A stretch of 61,206 bases of DNA from Candidatus Woesearchaeota archaeon (GCA_021736975.1 JAIPET010000006.1:1-61206); one strand, 5' to 3'. Shown: positions 26,191 to 34,188, counted from the first letter of the stretch. Notes: a model not told the origin generated them from the sequence alone. Numbers and translations are program-made.

Positions 26191-26693
26191 TACCAAGAGC
26201 CTCCTATGATTTTTCCGTTTAATATGTTGTTTTTTAGTTCCTTTGGAACCTCTTCTAAATTTTTGAATATGAATAATTGGATATTTCTTTTTAGTGTTTT
26301 TTCAAAAGGTAATAAGTTCAAGTCTTTTTTCGATTGTGCAAATATTGCTATGTCTATGTCTGAATTTTCTTGTAGTTCTGATTTTGCAATTGATCCAAAA
26401 AGAATTATATTTGGTTGTATTATTTGGTTTTCAATATAATCTATTAATGGTTGCAATTTCATTTTCCAATAGATATTTTGCAAATCTTTGAATGTACTTG
26501 ACTCCTTGTTTGCAAAATAATAATTATATTGTTTATCTACTTCTTTTTTTAATATTCTTTCTGATAAATAAGCCTCTAGTAATTTTGATGCTGTGGGTGG
26601 TGTAATCGCTATAATTTTAGCGTATTCTCTAACGTGAATTCTTTTATAGTTGTCCTCAAAGAACGGCTTCAAGTCGTTAAATATTTTTAACAT
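26190..26693 (-). CDS. HTH-nucleotidyltransferase (antitoxin of the second MNT-HEPN pair)
   Basis: A 167-residue protein: N-terminal winged HTH (IHVREYAKIIAITPPTASKL, about residues 19-38) and a nucleotidyltransferase core IILFGSIAKSELQENSDIDI carrying GS and the two catalytic Asp. The expected role is AMPylation of the HEPN partner and repression of the operon. A minus-strand TATA box at 26715-26727 predicts a leaderless start at 26693, with TGTTAA palindromes on both sides. Confidence 0.85.
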   Translation of the reverse strand: MLKIFNDLKPFFEDNYKRIHVREYAKIIAITPPTASKLLEAYLSERILKKEVDKQYNYYFANKESSTFKDLQNIYWKMKLQPLIDYIENQIIQPNIILFGSIAKSELQENSDIDIAIFAQSKKDLNLLPFEKTLKRNIQLFIFKNLEEVPKELKNNILNGKIIGGSW

Positions 26694-26771
26694 CTGTTAA
26701 AGAATATTAACACTTCTTTATATATTTTTCTGTTGTTAAAATAAATAAACACTTGTTAAATAAATTTAACA
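26687..26771. promoter_or_regulatory. TGTTAA-type operator cluster around the unit 2 promoter
   Basis: A perfect palindrome TTAACATCTGTTAA (26687-26700) covers the start codon and a second, TGTTAAATAAATTTAACA (26754-26771), lies upstream of the TATA box. Extra half-sites (TTAACA at 26708-26713, TGTTAA at 26734-26739) lie between. This is a classic autoregulatory arrangement for a dimeric HTH protein. Confidence 0.7.
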
Positions 26772-26821
26772 GTATTATTTTTGTCCAGATGATATTTTTG
26801 GAAGTTTTATGTGCCGAATTT

Positions 26822-26866
26822 TTCCTCTCTTTTGACATTATTGTCCATGAGCTCGGGCGGGGCTAT
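26822..26866. repeat. Attachment-site copy 3 (right end of unit 2, left boundary of unit 3)
   Basis: CGGGCGGGGCTA at 26854-26865 is identical to the tRNA-Gln 3' end. The 45-base block matches copy 2 at 36 positions. The stop codon of the small gene of unit 3 (26866-26868) begins exactly one base after the core. Confidence 0.8.
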
Positions 26867-27027
26867 CAATGTAAAAGCGATTTGGAAGGATTCGTTTTTT
26901 CCAAATCTTTTTTTACCTTTATTCTTGCTTCTAAAACTTCGATTACTTCTTTGATGGTTTGGCAGTTGTATGTCATGAGAAGTCGTTCTTTTTGTTGGGT
27001 TAGAAATTCGTCATCTAGATATTTCAA
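26866..27027 (-). CDS. Small recombinase-linked protein (53 aa), candidate directionality factor
   Basis: Encodes 53 residues, TTG start (27025-27027), beginning LKYLDDEFLTQQKERLL. The site GGTGAT lies 5 bases before the start. It is 59 bases downstream of the recombinase gene and its stop codon abuts the attachment core. It is clearly similar to the 50-residue protein at 47196-47348 (shared pattern K-[YW]-x-D-[DE]-E-[FY]-L, LL, T-x-x-EVIE). A role in recombination direction is inference from position. Confidence 0.65.
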   Translation of the reverse strand: MKYLDDEFLTQQKERLLMTYNCQTIKEVIEVLEARIKVKKDLEKTNPSKSLLH

Positions 27028-27086
27028 TTTTTATCACCAGAGGTTTTTAGGCTCTGATGATATTTGGTAGAATCTCGGAATGTGTA

Positions 27087-28334
27087 TTACGTTCTTTTTT
27101 CTATGATTACTGTGTATGGTTCCATTTCTTTGTATCTGCTTTCTAATTGTAGTGCTTTCATTACGTCCATCATTTGCTCCATTTTCCGGTCTTGGGCTTG
27201 TATCTGTTCTTGAAGTAATGTTATCTCGTTTCCTTTGTTGGCTATGTCTCTTTCTAGTTGGGTTTTGCTTACGTCTACATAGAGGTCTTCTTCTTCAATT
27301 GTGTCTCTCATTCCTAGAAGTTCTGTGTAGTAGTGTATCATTTCTGATTTTTTCCAGCCAAATCTGTATTTTAGAGCGGATTCTGATTTGTATCTTGGAA
27401 GCCAGTAGCACGCAGAACTGTGCCTGAAATCATACATAGTCAGACCATTTTTCGAGCAATTGTATAGCTTGCCATCTTTTCCTCTTTTTTGATAGAATTC
27501 CCCAAGTCCAAGTATTTTATTTCCTAATCTCTTTAAGTATTCATTTACTTGGTGATGATGCGTTGTGAATATGAATTGATCTGCTTTGAGTTTTTGAATT
27601 TTAATGAATTCTTTTAACATTGCTGAGCACAGGAGTAGTTTGATTCTTCTTCCAAATGTCTTGCTAGTTTCCGGTCTGATTGTTAGTGTGTAGTGTTTTT
27701 TTTCTTCGCTCCATTCTAAATCAGATACTTTGACGTTCATCATTTCTGTCGGAGCTCTTATTCCTGTGTCAAATAAGAACATCATGAGAACTCTGTATTC
27801 ATATTTTGCTTTGTTGCACATCTGATTAAGTTGTTCTATTGTGAAATAGTTGAAGTGTGGTTTCTCATCTCTTCCATCAATATCTTGAGTTATGTCTCTA
27901 ACTGTTATTCCTTCTTTTCTTTGTACTCTTTGGTACCAGTGCCACATTGATTTGAATGCTTTTATGAGCGTACCTACTCCTGTAAAGACTTCTCCTGTTT
28001 GTTTTCTTGTTTGTATCTGTCCATCTCTTAATTTTTTTATGAGCTGTAAGAATTCTCTTTCTTTTTGCTCTACTTCAGGAATGTAATCTATTCCAAGTTC
28101 GTCTTGAATTATTATTGCCCAAGAATGGATTTTTGATTTTAAGTTTCTTAATCGAATGTAAGATCTCGATCCTCTCTTTACGACAGGAGATACATTTGCC
28201 CCTATTTCCATATCATCAAGATACTGGAGCAATAACTCTCTATTCTTTGAAGAAACACCGTCAAACGGAGCTCCTTTCTCATATCTCCATTTCTTGTATG
28301 TTTCCTCATTTCGGTGAGGATCGAATTTAGCCAT
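27087..28334 (-). CDS. Tyrosine recombinase (integrase) of unit 3
   Basis: A 415-residue integrase. The catalytic domain has the first Arg in LFDTGIRAPTEMMNV (about residue 193), the H-x-x-R-like box YDFRHSSACYW (about 300), and the nucleophile Tyr in MIHYYTEL (about 333); the N-terminal part is a SAM-like/core-binding region. A coiled-coil tail follows. It would recombine the element with the tRNA-Gln 3' end. An in-frame ATG at 28391 exists, but the TATA box (28389-28399) overlaps that codon, so transcription would begin after it; the ATG at 28334 is preferred. Confidence 0.88.
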   Translation of the reverse strand: MAKFDPHRNEETYKKWRYEKGAPFDGVSSKNRELLLQYLDDMEIGANVSPVVKRGSRSYIRLRNLKSKIHSWAIIIQDELGIDYIPEVEQKEREFLQLIKKLRDGQIQTRKQTGEVFTGVGTLIKAFKSMWHWYQRVQRKEGITVRDITQDIDGRDEKPHFNYFTIEQLNQMCNKAKYEYRVLMMFLFDTGIRAPTEMMNVKVSDLEWSEEKKHYTLTIRPETSKTFGRRIKLLLCSAMLKEFIKIQKLKADQFIFTTHHHQVNEYLKRLGNKILGLGEFYQKRGKDGKLYNCSKNGLTMYDFRHSSACYWLPRYKSESALKYRFGWKKSEMIHYYTELLGMRDTIEEEDLYVDVSKTQLERDIANKGNEITLLQEQIQAQDRKMEQMMDVMKALQLESRYKEMEPYTVIIEKRT

Positions 28335-28388
28335 TTTTCGTTTAAAACCTCTCAAACACTCGAATTCTAACACTTCAGACGCTCCCTT

Positions 28389-28433
28389 CATTTATAAAGA
28401 GAGTCGTAGACGATTGGATATTTTCGAGTGGAC
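28389..28433 (-). promoter_or_regulatory. Recombinase promoter with conserved upstream element
   Basis: The minus-strand TATA box CTTTATAAATG (28389-28399) is preceded, 13 bases upstream, by a 21-base element at 28413-28433 containing ACTCGAAAATATCCAAT. The same element, with one mismatch and the same 13-base spacing to a TATA box, occurs at 47405-47425 in unit 4. It is longer than a normal BRE, so a specific regulator is likely. Confidence 0.75.
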
Positions 28434-28463
28434 AAGTCACCGACACCGTGTGATTAGTGACTT
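28434..28463. repeat. Inverted repeat upstream of the recombinase promoter
   Basis: AAGTCAC (28434-28440) and GTGACTT (28457-28463) form a perfect 7-base inverted repeat directly next to the conserved promoter element. It may be an operator or a terminator for the gene to the right; the strand is not determined. Confidence 0.45.
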
Positions 28464-28519
28464 ACAGAGAACTAAAGTTTGTGATAGAAGAATACATGAT
28501 GTCGGATTTTGTATTACCT

Positions 28520-29209
28520 TTAGTTTTCAGGTGTTTGAATTTCTGATTGTTCTACAATTTTAAGTAGATAATCTATATAGCCGATAATTTGCATTGCGGT
28601 TTGTCTAGTTAATGTTCCTTCATTATGTGCTTTTTGATTTCTATGGAATTTCATCATGCCCATCATGATGTGTTTGAATCCTTCTTTTTCTTCTTCATGA
28701 TCAGCAGCTCTTATTGTTAGTATTGGTCTGGCTGTGCTAAAGACTGTTGACATGAGATTGAACCCTGTAATGTTCAATCCAGATTTTTCTTTAACACGAA
28801 TCTCTAGATGTCTTTGTGCATTTGAAACAGCATTCCAATAATCCTCATTATCAAATGCAAGTTTGCAACTATTTATTAGACGAGTATCAGTTACCGCATC
28901 ATTCAATTCTCCTTTTGGTGTAGAAAAATCTAAGTCTTTTTGCTTTAATTCTTCTAAGTATTTTTTTCCTGCTGTTGTGAAGACATTAAACATGTCTGAA
29001 TGTTTTTGATTTGGGTCTTGCATGATGTAGCCATCACGCTTGAGTTCCGAATAACCTTCCCATGCCAAAAGTTGTTCTTCTTCGGTGAGATTTCCTTGAT
29101 TTAATCCCATAATTATTCCGTCAGCTCCGTGATTCCTATGAGATTTTGGTTGCAAACATCGGTCCAATTCTATAAAGAACATATTTTTTAATTTGGTTTT
29201 TGATAGCAT
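28520..29209 (-). CDS. TIGR02391 (Ymh)-like HEPN-family protein
   Basis: A 229-residue protein. The C-terminal half matches the TIGR02391/Ymh family: 'YWNAVSNAQRHLEIRVKEKSG' and the active motif FHRNQKAHNEG, an R-x4-H HEPN signature. The N-terminal half looks like a winged helix ending 'VFTTAGKKYLEEL'. Such proteins occur in mobile elements and phage defence as likely abortive-infection RNases. A minus-strand TATA box at about 29228-29241 gives a leaderless start. Confidence 0.72.
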   Translation of the reverse strand: MLSKTKLKNMFFIELDRCLQPKSHRNHGADGIIMGLNQGNLTEEEQLLAWEGYSELKRDGYIMQDPNQKHSDMFNVFTTAGKKYLEELKQKDLDFSTPKGELNDAVTDTRLINSCKLAFDNEDYWNAVSNAQRHLEIRVKEKSGLNITGFNLMSTVFSTARPILTIRAADHEEEKEGFKHIMMGMMKFHRNQKAHNEGTLTRQTAMQIIGYIDYLLKIVEQSEIQTPEN

Positions 29210-29332
29210 ATTATTTAGAATATTGTTTTATATATAAAAAATAGTTGATTTTGTGTTACCATTTTTGTACCCTTTTTTATCCACTGTTTTGTAGCCTAAG
29301 TGTATTTCTCTTTTCTCAACCTTATGCTTTGT

Positions 29333-29467
29333 ATGGTTAAGACAAAGATGTTGATTCTCAGGATTACTGAGGAGCAGGACAAGAAATTAGATCGTCTTGC
29401 TAGTGAGATTTTTGTCAATAAATCAGAATATGTGCGGTTGAAATTGTTTAAGAAGAGTGGTGCGTAA
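29333..29467 (+). CDS. Ribbon-helix-helix DNA-binding protein (44 aa)
   Basis: Encodes MVKTKMLILRITEEQDKKLD and onward, 44 residues: an N-terminal beta ribbon (KMLILRITEEQ) followed by two helices (DKKLDRLASEI, NKSEYVRLKLFKK), the CopG/Arc-type ribbon-helix-helix. It likely acts as a dimeric repressor. ATG at 29324 is also in frame. Its stop overlaps the next gene's start (TAATG). Confidence 0.75.
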   Translation: MVKTKMLILRITEEQDKKLDRLASEIFVNKSEYVRLKLFKKSGA

Positions 29468-29655
29468 TGGATGAAGATTTTTCGATGCTTAGAGGAGAGA
29501 GAAGGAGTTTCTTTTGTCATAATAGGTTGTGGAAGGAACTTAAGAATCAGACGGGAGATTGTGTGTCTGTCTCGACGTATATTAAGCAGGCTATTTTGGA
29601 GAAGATGATTCGTGATGAGCCTGAGAAGAGGGAGTATTTTGAGGATTTGCGGTGA
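29467..29655 (+). CDS. Second ribbon-helix-helix-like small protein (62 aa)
   Basis: A 62-residue protein coupled by TAATG to the preceding RHH gene. 'RSFFCHNRLWKELKNQTGD' followed by VSVSTYIKQAILEKMIRDEP has the strand-helix-turn-helix layout of RHH proteins. The two tandem RHH proteins probably control element genes. Codon use is richer in G than in chromosomal neighbours. Confidence 0.6.
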   Translation: MDEDFSMLRGERRSFFCHNRLWKELKNQTGDCVSVSTYIKQAILEKMIRDEPEKREYFEDLR

Positions 29656-29732
29656 TTCCGTAATATTTCCGGTCATTTATATGTATATATTTATAAATGA
29701 TGGCGACTTTACTACTGTTAAGGTAACACAAA

Positions 29733-29846
29733 ATGACTAACGCCCAAATTTGGATAAGAACCAGAAATTTCTTTGATCTAGTTAGTCACATGACTCCCGA
29801 TAAACGAGGGAAACTCGTTAACAGATACTGCTTTGTCGACCAGTGA
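29733..29846 (+). CDS. Small hypothetical protein (37 aa)
   Basis: Encodes 37 residues starting MTNAQIWIRTRNFFDLV, basic. AAGGT lies 8 bases before the ATG and a TATA box (TATATTTATAAATG) at about 29684-29697 precedes it. Codon use is GC-richer than the chromosome. No family recognised; supported only by signals and composition. Confidence 0.45.
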   Translation: MTNAQIWIRTRNFFDLVSHMTPDKRGKLVNRYCFVDQ

Positions 29847-29947
29847 TTATGCACCAATTGGGGCGGACTGACTGACAAGGTTGGCTTGATTTTTTTGTTT
29901 TTGACAACGATACAACGCTAAAAAAACTGTACGGGGGTGGTTACCAC

Positions 29948-30208
29948 GTGATACAAACGAAACCTATTCGGACATCGGATAAAATAATCCGGGTCGAAGG
30001 GAAGGTCTTCTACAACGACCGTAGAAGACGAATAGATGTAAAGAAGCCTATTAGAGATCTCTTCGATGCGGGTGCCGATGTCAGATACGTTATGGAGCTA
30101 TGCTTATCTGAACTTAAGTTAGCTCAGCGTATAAAAGAATTAGGCGAAAAGAACGTAGTGCCAGTGCTGATGTACTTTGTGGAGGAGAGTGAAAATGCAA
30201 CCGAGTAA
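29948..30208 (+). CDS. Hypothetical basic protein upstream of TFB
   Basis: An 86-residue protein with GTG start, preceded by GGGGGTGG. It begins IQTKPIRTSDKIIRVEGKVF after the initiator; the first half is basic with a probable beta hairpin, the second half helical. The last 14 bases overlap the TFB gene, so they are co-translated and may act together in transcription. The GTGATACAAA start is the same as that of the small zinc protein at 37353-37514, suggesting element-specific initiation signals. No family recognised. Confidence 0.65.
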   Translation: MIQTKPIRTSDKIIRVEGKVFYNDRRRRIDVKKPIRDLFDAGADVRYVMELCLSELKLAQRIKELGEKNVVPVLMYFVEESENATE

Positions 30209-30983
30209 CTGTCCTGAATGCGGAAGCATAAATTTGCACATCAATCTGCAAGCTAGTGAGATAATTTGTAATGATTGCGGACTAGTTATTGAAGAAAATG
30301 GTATTGAGCAGAATCCATACGTTAGCGAGAGCACAAAGAAAAATGCAAGACTGCCACAATTAGCAACAGCAGGAAGCAAAGAAATAGATGGAAAAATATG
30401 GAAGAAATCATGGCTTCTTTCAACCAAAGAGAAGAACATGCGTTATGGTATGAGTCGCATCACAGCATTAGCTGGAAAACTGCACTTGCCAGAATTTGTA
30501 ACGCAAGAAGCCAAAGTCATATTCAAACAAGCAATGGATAAAGACTTAGCAATAGGCAGAGATATAATCAGCTTCAGCTATTCAAGTGTATATTCAGCAT
30601 GTATTATTCATAATCTTCCTAAGACTTTACTAGAAGTCATAGTGCACAGTTCAGTTAGAAAGACAAGATTGATGAGAGCATACAAAGTCCTAAGAAAAGA
30701 ACTATCTTTGATGATTCCAGTAGTTGATCCTATAGACTTGATTCCACGATTCGCATCAAAATTAGAATTAAGCCAATCAACCGTTACAAAAGCAAATGAG
30801 TTAGCAATGAAAATAAGCGAAGAAGGGTTACTTTCTGGAAAACGACCGGAGACAATTGTAGCTACAGCATTATACTTAGCTTCAAGAATGAATGAAGAAC
30901 CAAGAACGCAAAGAGATGTAGCAAACGCAGTAGGCGTGATAGAAGTTACTATAAGAAATTCTGCGAAGAAAGTTGTATTTTGA
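30195..30983 (+). CDS. tfb: Transcription initiation factor B (TFB), element-encoded
   Basis: A 262-residue TFIIB homologue: N-terminal zinc ribbon with Cys at residues 6, 9, 25 and 28 (CPEC...CNDC), a linker with IDGKIWKKSW, then two cyclin-like repeats ending in an HTH (QRDVANAVGVIEVTIRNSAK). TFB bridges TBP-bound promoters to RNA polymerase. It is shorter than chromosomal TFBs (about 300). The start at 30195 is supported by GGAGGAG 8 bases upstream. As an element-borne factor it may direct transcription from the element's own promoters. Confidence 0.9.
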   Translation: MQPSNCPECGSINLHINLQASEIICNDCGLVIEENGIEQNPYVSESTKKNARLPQLATAGSKEIDGKIWKKSWLLSTKEKNMRYGMSRITALAGKLHLPEFVTQEAKVIFKQAMDKDLAIGRDIISFSYSSVYSACIIHNLPKTLLEVIVHSSVRKTRLMRAYKVLRKELSLMIPVVDPIDLIPRFASKLELSQSTVTKANELAMKISEEGLLSGKRPETIVATALYLASRMNEEPRTQRDVANAVGVIEVTIRNSAKKVVF

Positions 30984-30987
30984 AAAG

Positions 30988-31029
30988 ACTTACCCTAAAT
31001 TAATTAATTCAGTTTAGGGTAAGTTTTTA
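30988..31029 (+). terminator. Hairpin terminator after TFB
   Basis: ACTTACCCTAAA (30988-30999) and TTTAGGGTAAGT (31013-31024) form a perfect 12-base stem followed by a run of T. A further direct copy of CTTACCCTAAAT lies at 31103-31114, so the arm sequence may also be a regulator's site. Confidence 0.6.
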
Positions 31030-31034
31030 ATTTC

Positions 31035-31116
31035 ATATATAAATCAGAGCTTACCGTTAATATTGGCTGTGATGCAAGAATCATGCAGTATTAGCCGAAA
31101 CGCTTACCCTAAATCT
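31035..31116 (+). ncRNA. Candidate small RNA between TFB and VirB4 genes
   Basis: A TATA box (ATATATAAAT, 31035-31044) with no frame downstream; transcription would start near 31065 at a hairpin made by GGCT/AGCC (31065-31068 with 31093-31096) and TGCA/TGCA (31073-31076 with 31084-31087). The predicted RNA carries CTTACCCTAAAT, complementary to the right arm of the TFB terminator. Weak evidence. Confidence 0.3.
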
Positions 31117-31128
31117 GCCCGTAGTTAA

Positions 31129-34092
31129 TCACTTGAATTGTTGTTGTATAAAGTCTTGTATTTGTGTTCTTACTATGATTGGGATCTGCTGTGCTATTCT
31201 TTCATATTTTCTTCTATCTTGACTGTCTATTAAAAATATTATTGTGTTGTCTCCGTATTCTTTTTTGACTCTTTCAAATTTTTCTATAAGTCTTGTTCTA
31301 TGCTTTGAGAAGTCGATGCCTGTCTCGACTTCGATTGCTGTCTCATTTCCTTTCTTGTTTTTGAAAATGATGTCTGCTTTTGTTGTAATTTTTACTTCTA
31401 CTTTTTTTGTGTATTTCTTTATTTCTTCAGCGATGTTGTGTACGAAGAATGTGTGTTCTATTCCTTCAACATCATTCTTTTTTACCCAGATTGTTTCTTG
31501 TCTTGTTTTTCCGATTGGCATGAGGTTTTGTACTTCGTATCCGTTGTTTAGTAATTCGTTATGTTGATATTCATCTAGGGTGCTTGCATAATAGTATGGC
31601 TTTTCGAAATTTAGTTTTGATTCTTTTTCTTCCTTTTCTTTTTTGTTGTTGGTTTGTTTTAGAATTTCATCAGCGTTGGTTGTGATGATGCTGTGCTCCT
31701 TTGGGCTTGCTACTACTTCTAGTTCTTGGTGTTCGTTGTCTAGTATTAGTATTCCTTTTCCTTGTGTGGCTGTCAGTAAGTATTCTTTTTCCATCTGGCT
31801 AAGGTTGAATGTTTTTACTACGCTGTCAATTACTGCAGGCTTTTGTCTAAGTAATAGAGAGTATGAGCTGTTAGCAAGTACTGCGTGTCCTGCTCTGCTG
31901 TTTACTAAGTCTGCCACGTCTTGTGTGATTAATAATAGTCCTAGGTTGAATTTTCTGCATGTTTTTACAATTTCAAAGATGTAGCTTGCTTCTTCTGCAT
32001 GTCCCAGTAGGCTCCAAGCTTCATCTATGATGAGGAGTTTTCTTTGTTTGGTCTGCTTCATCTTCATGTAGATATAGTCAAGTATGAGGAACATGACGAG
32101 TGGTTTGACTTGTTTTGGCATGTCGCCTATGTTGAAGCATACGAAGTTGTTATCGAAGTTTATGTTGGTTGGTTTGTTGAGGAAACCAAAGACTCCTTTG
32201 GTGTACATGTAAAGCCTGTTGAGTATTGCTCTGTATGTTATTTTCTCCATGCTACTCGCTTTTTTGTCCATAGCTTCGAGTTCTTTGTAGAGGTCTCCGA
32301 GGATTGGTGCCTGTTTATCCTTGTAATTATTGGCTGTTATTTTCTTTTTCTTGTATGTTTTTGTTATGGCTTTGTCAAGGATGCTTTTTTGTATTTCTGA
32401 TAAGTCTCCAAACATTATCTTGAACATGTCCATTAATGCGAGCCTTTTTTCTATATAGTCGTGTCCCATGAGATCCAGTGGATTGATAATTGTTTCAGAT
32501 TCCCTGCTTATTGTTACAAGTTCTCCTTTTACTTGATCAGTTAGCCCTAAATATTCTGCTTGTGGGTCTATAACCATTACTTGTGTGTTGTTTAATAGTT
32601 GCCTTGAGATGAGAAGTTTTGTGAAGTAGCTTTTTCCTGATCCGCTTGTTGCAAGGACTACGCCGTTAGCGTTGCTTAGGGCGTATATGTCTTTGATGTA
32701 CGGGACTTTATTCTTATTCAAGCCCAACATTACCCCTTCAGGCTCGACCGTCAGGAAAGGGCTTGTAAACGGGAAAAATGCAGATAATGCTTGTGTCGTA
32801 ATGTTTCTCTTTATTTGTAATTCATCCTTTGCTACTGGGACTAGTGATTTGTAGCCTTGTACTTGTCTAAACATTGGCACACTTGGTATTATCATCAGGC
32901 TGTTTAGTTCTGCCTCTACTTTCTTTGTAAGGAGATTGAGTTCTTCTTTTGATTTGGCTTTGCAATTTATATATAATGAAACGTTGAATAATTTTTCATT
33001 TCCTTTTTGTAGATTTTCAAGAACTTTTAATGTATCTTTGTATTTTATTTCTAGGCTTGGATTTATTGATTGTTTCTTTTGTTCTGCGTATAAGTCTCCT
33101 CTTTGTTTCTGGAGTTCCTTGTTTAACGAGATCATCATAAGCTCAATTGGGAAAGGTTCCATATGTATGCTGATATCAAAGTCGTCATTACTGCTGATTA
33201 TTTTATCAAGAAATCCAGACTCTACCATTCTTGGATATCCAACAGCACTTACTATTCTGCAATGTTTGTCGTTGATAATTACTGAGTCAACAGCATCTTT
33301 TATTGTATTTGGTGCAATGATGTATTGCATCCCGCTACATTTTATTTTTCCTTTAGTTTCCTTCTTTTTTCCATCGTTGAAAAAAAGATTGAGTGTTTTA
33401 ATTATGTTCTTGTCGTTTAATCTTGTTACTTTTAGACCTATCCCTTCTAATCTTTCTTTACATACATCGCATTGTATTTGCAAATCTGTCTTTTTTGGGA
33501 TGACGAGATAGAAGTTTCTATTTCTCATTTCATTTTGTTCTATGTTGTTTTTCATGAATTTAGAAAAGTCTTTGAATTGCTCGTTGTTGTCTGTTCTTTT
33601 CTTTAAGCTTTTCAAATATTCATCAATGTTCAAACTATTTGTTGTAACAACAAATTGTACAGGGAAATCTAATCCATTCAGAAATTTTTGGAAGCCATAT
33701 ATTATTGCTTCTTTCTCGTCCTTTGTCTTTATGCTAAAATTAAGGGGAGTTACTTGTAGTATTGCAACGTCTGTGTGGCTATGAATTATGTTGTCTTTTA
33801 CTTGTTTTATGTTTACAAGAGAGTTCATTGCTCTATCATTAAGCCGTGTACTTCTGAATCGAAAGAAATATGCTATGTGTTTTAGCCAACTTCCAAAATC
33901 AAAAAATATGAATAATATTCCAATCATTCCAGGAATGCTTGCAAGGATGAATTTTGCTACTATTGATATGTTTAGCTTGAAAATAAAAATAAGGATAAAT
34001 ATGAAAAGACAAGCCCAACCTATCTGTGAGAATGTTAATCCGAAGATAATCTTTTCTTTGTGTTGGAGCTGTTGGGGAATTTCATAAGCCAT
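31129..34092 (-). CDS. virB4: VirB4-family conjugation ATPase with PrgI-like membrane N-terminus and nuclease-like C-terminus
   Basis: A 987-residue protein. Residues about 15-85 carry two membrane helices like PrgI (MAYEIPQQLQHKEKIIFGLT). The ATPase core has Walker A SGSGKSYFTK (about 482) and Walker B KLLIIDEAWSLLG (about 685) with the VirB4/TraC order. The last 150 residues contain ADIIFKNKKGNETAIEVETG, a D...E-x-E pattern resembling PD-(D/E)XK or replication-relaxation folds. VirB4 powers type IV secretion and pilus assembly at the membrane. The PrgI fusion is known in archaea; the added nuclease-like tail is unusual and could supply the missing DNA-processing activity. Confidence 0.88.
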   Translation of the reverse strand: MAYEIPQQLQHKEKIIFGLTFSQIGWACLFIFILIFIFKLNISIVAKFILASIPGMIGILFIFFDFGSWLKHIAYFFRFRSTRLNDRAMNSLVNIKQVKDNIIHSHTDVAILQVTPLNFSIKTKDEKEAIIYGFQKFLNGLDFPVQFVVTTNSLNIDEYLKSLKKRTDNNEQFKDFSKFMKNNIEQNEMRNRNFYLVIPKKTDLQIQCDVCKERLEGIGLKVTRLNDKNIIKTLNLFFNDGKKKETKGKIKCSGMQYIIAPNTIKDAVDSVIINDKHCRIVSAVGYPRMVESGFLDKIISSNDDFDISIHMEPFPIELMMISLNKELQKQRGDLYAEQKKQSINPSLEIKYKDTLKVLENLQKGNEKLFNVSLYINCKAKSKEELNLLTKKVEAELNSLMIIPSVPMFRQVQGYKSLVPVAKDELQIKRNITTQALSAFFPFTSPFLTVEPEGVMLGLNKNKVPYIKDIYALSNANGVVLATSGSGKSYFTKLLISRQLLNNTQVMVIDPQAEYLGLTDQVKGELVTISRESETIINPLDLMGHDYIEKRLALMDMFKIMFGDLSEIQKSILDKAITKTYKKKKITANNYKDKQAPILGDLYKELEAMDKKASSMEKITYRAILNRLYMYTKGVFGFLNKPTNINFDNNFVCFNIGDMPKQVKPLVMFLILDYIYMKMKQTKQRKLLIIDEAWSLLGHAEEASYIFEIVKTCRKFNLGLLLITQDVADLVNSRAGHAVLANSSYSLLLRQKPAVIDSVVKTFNLSQMEKEYLLTATQGKGILILDNEHQELEVVASPKEHSIITTNADEILKQTNNKKEKEEKESKLNFEKPYYYASTLDEYQHNELLNNGYEVQNLMPIGKTRQETIWVKKNDVEGIEHTFFVHNIAEEIKKYTKKVEVKITTKADIIFKNKKGNETAIEVETGIDFSKHRTRLIEKFERVKKEYGDNTIIFLIDSQDRRKYERIAQQIPIIVRTQIQDFIQQQFK

Positions 34093-34188
34093 GTGGTGAT
34101 ATTCAGGCTCTCATCGTTTAAATACGGATGTCGGACAAACAAATCTAAAAAAGAATATTATTTAAAGACTTAAAAGTAATGTGTTAAT

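Larger units (their letters stand above)
25759..26865. mobile_element. Integrated unit 2: second minimal MNT-HEPN cassette
   Basis: A 1.1-kb segment between attachment copies 2 and 3, containing one nucleotidyltransferase-HEPN operon and its operators and nothing else. The right end is of the same type as unit 1. Its proteins are not close relatives of those in unit 1, so it is an independent acquisition. Confidence 0.6.

Noticed and set aside
29296-29676. 126-codon minus-strand frame
   Set aside because: It lies opposite two coupled RHH genes that have clear fold patterns and overlapping start/stop codons.
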